From: Parus major
Lineage: Eukaryota > Chordata > Aves > Passeriformes > Paridae
Direction: 5' to 3'
NCBI RefSeq assembly: GCF_001522545.3
Contig: NC_031774.1
Location: 20,240,749 to 20,304,748, forward strand
Length of the DNA: 64,000 nucleotides
Shown in pieces: positions 59,869 through 64,000 of the stretch. Position numbers and translations under genes: made by a program. Within the stretch, counting starts at the first letter, position 1. Each line of letters opens with the position of its first letter. The notes beneath the pieces are model-generated. The model had not been told where the DNA came from. It saw only the letters and a program-made list of their open reading frames with translations, and made no database searches.

Positions 59869-62800
59869 GCTTCAATGGGAAAGCAACATCTGAGTGCACT
59901 AGTTGACCCGAAACCTACTCTTTAACTCCAGCCCAATCAACTGTCAGAATTTTATCAAAAATGAGACACATTGTAAGAAGGGAAAGCTTTATCCACATTA
60001 CTTAATTAGATATGTTTTAATAAAGACATGACCTACTGCCTCTCTTCCCACCTGCAAGCACTATAATTAAAGTTTCTCTAATAGAACAGCAAGCTATTTT
60101 TGTTCTCTTACCATTTTTAAAAATTGAACACAATTCTGTGGGAACTTGAGAAGTGAAAAAGGAAAATATGTCAATCCTAGTACTATGATAAATCTCTATA
60201 TATACTTTTTTTTTCTTTTTTTTTTTTGTGGATGCACAGTTAAACACTTAAAATAGTAAACATACAAAGGTAGCGGGTATTCTAGAAGTTCTGCTTGGCA
60301 CCTTGGTCTTTTCCTCTAGTCAGTAGAAACGTTTATTGTGTAGAATCATAGAAAATCAACACACATTTGTTTATTTAGCCACATATGGGTACTCAGGGTC
60401 CTTAGCATCAAAACCATCTGGACTTTCACAAGTGGTAAACACATAGCGGCTCTTACGTCAATGTGTGTGTAAAAAAACATAAAAATCATACACGTGATTC
60501 AGGGATGGTTTTAGGTATTAATCCATGTGTATGAATCTATTTGAACTGACAAAACAACTAACATGAAAAGAAAAACAAACCTCTAAATGAATAGGAATTT
60601 TATCTAAATGGAGGCAAACCAGACTACCTCATTTTGTAGTGTTTCTATTCCAGGAAATAACTAGCAGTGAATAACATTAAAAAAATTGTAAAATGTTGCA
60701 AAGCTCAGTTTCCAATTTTGAAAATTATGAAAGGAATACTTTGTTTACCAAATTCAACACGTAATTGATAAATCCTTAAAATGCCAGATTGGGAGAATAA
60801 TCCATTCACAAACATTGACAAAGCAAAATGAATGAGCAACCTTCTCCTAAAACTGAGAATCTCTGCTGTTGTTTATAGTTGATATGCAGGGGATCTGAAT
60901 TATGTATATGGGAGTCCACAAGCATAAAGAGTAAAGAAAAAAGAAATGTTTCTAGTATAGGAGGCTAATAAGTTTTACTCCAGAAAGGTCTTATTTTTAT
61001 TCTTATTGTTATTTGAAGAGACTAAAAGTCAATGGGTTCCAAAGAAAGAGTTTGAACTTCATATCCATTTACTGACACACTACATGAAAGACATGTGAGA
61101 TCAATGATGAGATCAAGACAACAAAAAAAGACATGTTATGAAAAGCCACAGGCAGGTTGATACTCTCAGCACGTTCAAGGGAAAACATCCATAAGTCAGG
61201 GAGTGAAGGTGTTTCAAATGAAGTGCTGTAAGACAGTGTGCCTTAGCAGACTGCATTGAAAGGCTCAGCACAGAGCCAGCATTCACAGCAGCAGTCAGTG
61301 TGCAACTTTAAGCAAAACTGTTCCTGGTAACTGAAATACTAAATGGAGAGAAAGCCTAAAATCTCACATGTAGAAGAACTGTTGAGACTTCCTTCACATT
61401 TCTGAGCATAAAACCTAGTCTTATCCAGATGCACCAATAGATGAAAAAACATATTTCCTGTGGTTAAATAATTGCAACTGAACTTACTGACCAGCAAAGA
61501 TCAGTGGAAAATGGAATATTGCAGGTCAGAAAGTGACCTCGAGTCAGAATAAGCGGGCTTAATGAAAATGTAATTATAAAACCTTAAAGCGTAGACTAGA
61601 AATTGTCTGGGAGACAAAGGAAATTGTATTTTTAGTCTCCCCTGCCCTCAAAAAGCTTTAACTCCAAATTATCTCTGTAATGGGAAGTCACATTTCCAAA
61701 CAGCTAACTGATCTAGAATCTGTACTCTGTGACAGCAAATGAAACAAATAGCTGTTATTCAGTTTAGAGAAGACACAACTGAGGGAAGTAAAAGACTACT
61801 GCAAAGAGATTAAACTATTCTCCATTAAGAAGTCTTGGTACCTCAACAAGAAATATTACATAATTATCACAAAGACAACACATTTTTGCGTAATTTCTAC
61901 AAGCAAGCATTAGAACACACACCTTACTCTGGATAACTAATGTTTTAAAATTCAGTTTTATTATGTTTCAGGAAGTGTACACTGCAGGTGCTGTCCTCCA
62001 GAGGAAAAAGACATAGAAATGTCCAAAGATGGGCTAGAGGACCTTCTTGTATCCTTCATTTGTACATAATTTTCTGATGTTTAAAATCTTATTTAAATGG
62101 TAATTTTTGTTTGACTATATATCATTTTCAGCAGTCTCAGACAAAGGGAAATTTGAAATCATCAGTGCAGATTTTTTTCCCCTCTCTTCTTCTCTGTTAC
62201 TCTAGTCTCTTATAAAAGGCCCCTCATTTTTTATGAAATGGATACTATTAATTCTAAAAAGTATCCATTTCTTTAACAACCTTATCCCTTGAAAAAACCT
62301 TTAGGGCTTTTAAGGAATGTTTTCACTTCTTTGGTCTCTGAAAATGGTGTAAGGAATTCAGGATTTCTTACTGGATTACAGCTTTATTTCATCTTTAGAT
62401 TTTCTTAGTCCAATTATAACAGCAAATGGGCAGAGGCATTAAATGCAGAGCTTATGCTCAAAATCCAATGAGATATGTAAGAGGTGTGGCTGCCTTTATC
62501 CTTCCCTGCTAACCTTGCTGTTCTTCATTTCTCATGAGGGATAAGTACTTGCATCAGTGTACTATTGCTATTGATTTATTTTCAGTAATATCCCTGCTAA
62601 GTATTTGACAGCACTACAAGAGGAAACACAGCTTCTTCTACAAGTAATGAAAACAGTGATAGGCCCCCAGTAATGAAGAGCAGTAAGACTACCTTTCAAA
62701 ATTAGTCAGAGGAAACATATCCCAAGCACTAATCCAGCCTTGCAGTTTCTGTCCCATCAAACAGCTGTACGGTCACATGAGTCTATCCCAGAATAATGCT

Positions 62801-63717
62801 TTACAAAGGATAAAATATAACATAGAGCAAAACCAGCACCATTTCAAAGGGTTCTCTCACTCTGAGAGCAACGTAACACTGGACTCTGTGTTACACTGGA
62901 CTCTGTGTTACAAAAAATTCACAATAGGCATTCACACTCAATCTCTCAAGGGATAGCACTATTTACTATGTTAAACAAAGATATTCGTTCAGACTCTGAA
63001 TTATTTAAACCATTTTAGAACAGGGAGGTAAAGAGTTATGTGGATTCATATTTGCATATTGGGTTATTCTGGGGAAGTCCAGACCTCCAAACATATCCAG
63101 AAGACAATAATCATATTGGTTGTAAAAGTTTAAATCAAATCTGAATCCAAAACCAAACTTTCTGCAAAGCTAACAATTGCTGTGTTACATAGCTAGTATA
63201 GTAGTTTTCTTGGTAAAATACATGGTAGTGTCAGTATCACAGGTCAAAATAGGCATTTTTTTACTGAGCTGCCCCCTGCACTTGCTCCTACAAGTGGTCC
63301 TTTGTAAAACAAAATAAAAGCAATCTTCCCAAATACCTGTAGTTAGAATTCTAAGCAAATGAAACTGTCAGATGTTTCCCTTGCAATTATCGACCTTTCC
63401 ATTCATCGTCTTTCTTGAACATTAGGTTGTCAGCTATGAGTCCCTGGAGGATTTCAATTGCTGTTTAGAGTAGCAACTTGTAGAAATTCACATTTTGGTG
63501 TGTGGTCTAGCCTCCTAGCTATGATTTGTTGTAAGGGCCATCCTTCATCACCAAGGTTTCCTTTAGTGTGATGAGTTAGGATGCATGAGTGAAATAACTA
63601 CAACCCAGTAATTCTTTAAAGCAACCTTGAGAATTCACGCCAATATACAATAATAGGAAGACATCAGCATCAAAGTGGTCTCATCTTCTTTATCTATTTG
63701 TAAACTCTAAATGACGG
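59869..63717. other. Anonymous AT-rich non-coding sequence
   Basis: No gene or confident interspersed repeat is seen. A T-rich run lies at 60206-60227 and a short tandem duplication at 62876-62912. The frame at 60017-60247 (minus, 76 codons) starts beside the T run and has no recognisable family. Confidence 0.5.
62876..62912. repeat. 17-bp tandem duplication
   Basis: The unit ACACTGGACTCTGTGTT occurs twice in succession (62876-62892 and 62893-62909) with the first bases of a third copy. It is a small local slippage duplication. Confidence 0.9.
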
Positions 63718-64000
63718 TGGTGGAGTGACCCTGACTGCATGACAGGTGTCCAACAAGCTTTCCTATCACTCCTCCTCCTCCTCATCTGGACAGGGGACAA
63801 TAAATATAACAAAAGAGTCACGAGTCAAGCTAAGGACGGGGGAGATCACTCACAATTACCATCACGGGAAAGACAGACTCAGCTCAGAGAATTAATTTAA
63901 TTTATTGCCAATGAAGGCACTTCAGGATAATAAGAAATAAAAACTAAACCTTCAAACACCTTCCTCTCACTCCCTCTTTCCTCCTAGGTTCAGTCTCGCT
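63718..64000 (-). mobile_element. Endogenous retrovirus LTR, family A, cut by the window end
   Basis: The plus strand shows the outer end of the same long avian LTR family as 19612-20020. TGGTGGAGTGACCCTGACTG is followed by CTATCACTCCTCCTCCTCCT and CATCTGGACAGGGGACAATA. Next come family landmarks absent from the deleted copy: AAGGACGGGGGAGATCACTC, ACAATTACCATCACGGGAAA and GAATTAATTTAATTTATTGC. On the minus strand this is the 3' half of the LTR. The remainder lies beyond base 64000, so whether it is solo or part of a provirus cannot be told. Confidence 0.85.

Noticed and set aside
60206..60227. T-rich run as a retrocopy tail.
   Set aside because: Same reasons: no signal, no body and no duplication. 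The adjacent minus frame has no recognisable protein.

Overview
The window is AT-rich, non-protein-coding vertebrate nuclear DNA, most likely from a neoavian bird and possibly a passerine. The evidence is several CR1 LINE copies with the avian 3' end (ATTCTATGA-like terminus) and two families of endogenous retrovirus LTR that I recognise from bird genomes. No bacterial gene organisation, CpG-island-like block, tRNA, rRNA or CRISPR array was seen. The longest stop-free reading frames are about the length expected by chance at this base composition, and none is a recognisable host gene. The window is therefore a gene desert or the inside of a very long intron.

Layout. 1-9200 is mostly anonymous AT-rich sequence with one plus-strand CR1 3' fragment (about 3326-3746). 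9206-9370 holds two adjacent palindrome-derived relics that look like ancient amniote repeats. 9.4-19.6 kb is anonymous apart from A/C-rich and TA-rich tracts. 19612-20020 is an internally deleted minus-strand LTR. 20-28 kb holds simple repeats, a clean 30-bp tandem duplication, a tiny CR1 end and a MITE-like inverted-repeat element (26348-26475). Two solo LTRs of a second family lie in the same orientation at 28071-28618 and 40287-40848, separated by non-retroviral sequence.

44.8-51.7 kb is the most repeat-dense part. It holds three minus-strand CR1 copies, of which the one at 48869-51085 (about 2.2 kb) keeps decayed reverse-transcriptase sequence. It also holds a minus-strand MIR-like SINE (about 45965-46190) and a plus-strand CR1 3' end (about 51556-51713). 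51.7-63.7 kb is again mostly anonymous, with a plus-strand MIR-like SINE at 58900-59100 and a possible frameshifted coding relic on the minus strand at 59340-59868. The right edge (63718-64000) cuts through a second copy of the first LTR family.

No genes here work together. The history is one of layered insertions: very old amniote SINEs and MITE-like repeats, then CR1, then LTRs, with microsatellites added locally. No convincing new biological system was found. The best candidates for a second look are the possible pseudogene at 59.3-59.9 kb, the MITE-like element at 26.35 kb, and the two exon-like segments with good splice sites at 32.9 and 57.1 kb. All family assignments are from memory of repeat consensus patterns, with no database search.
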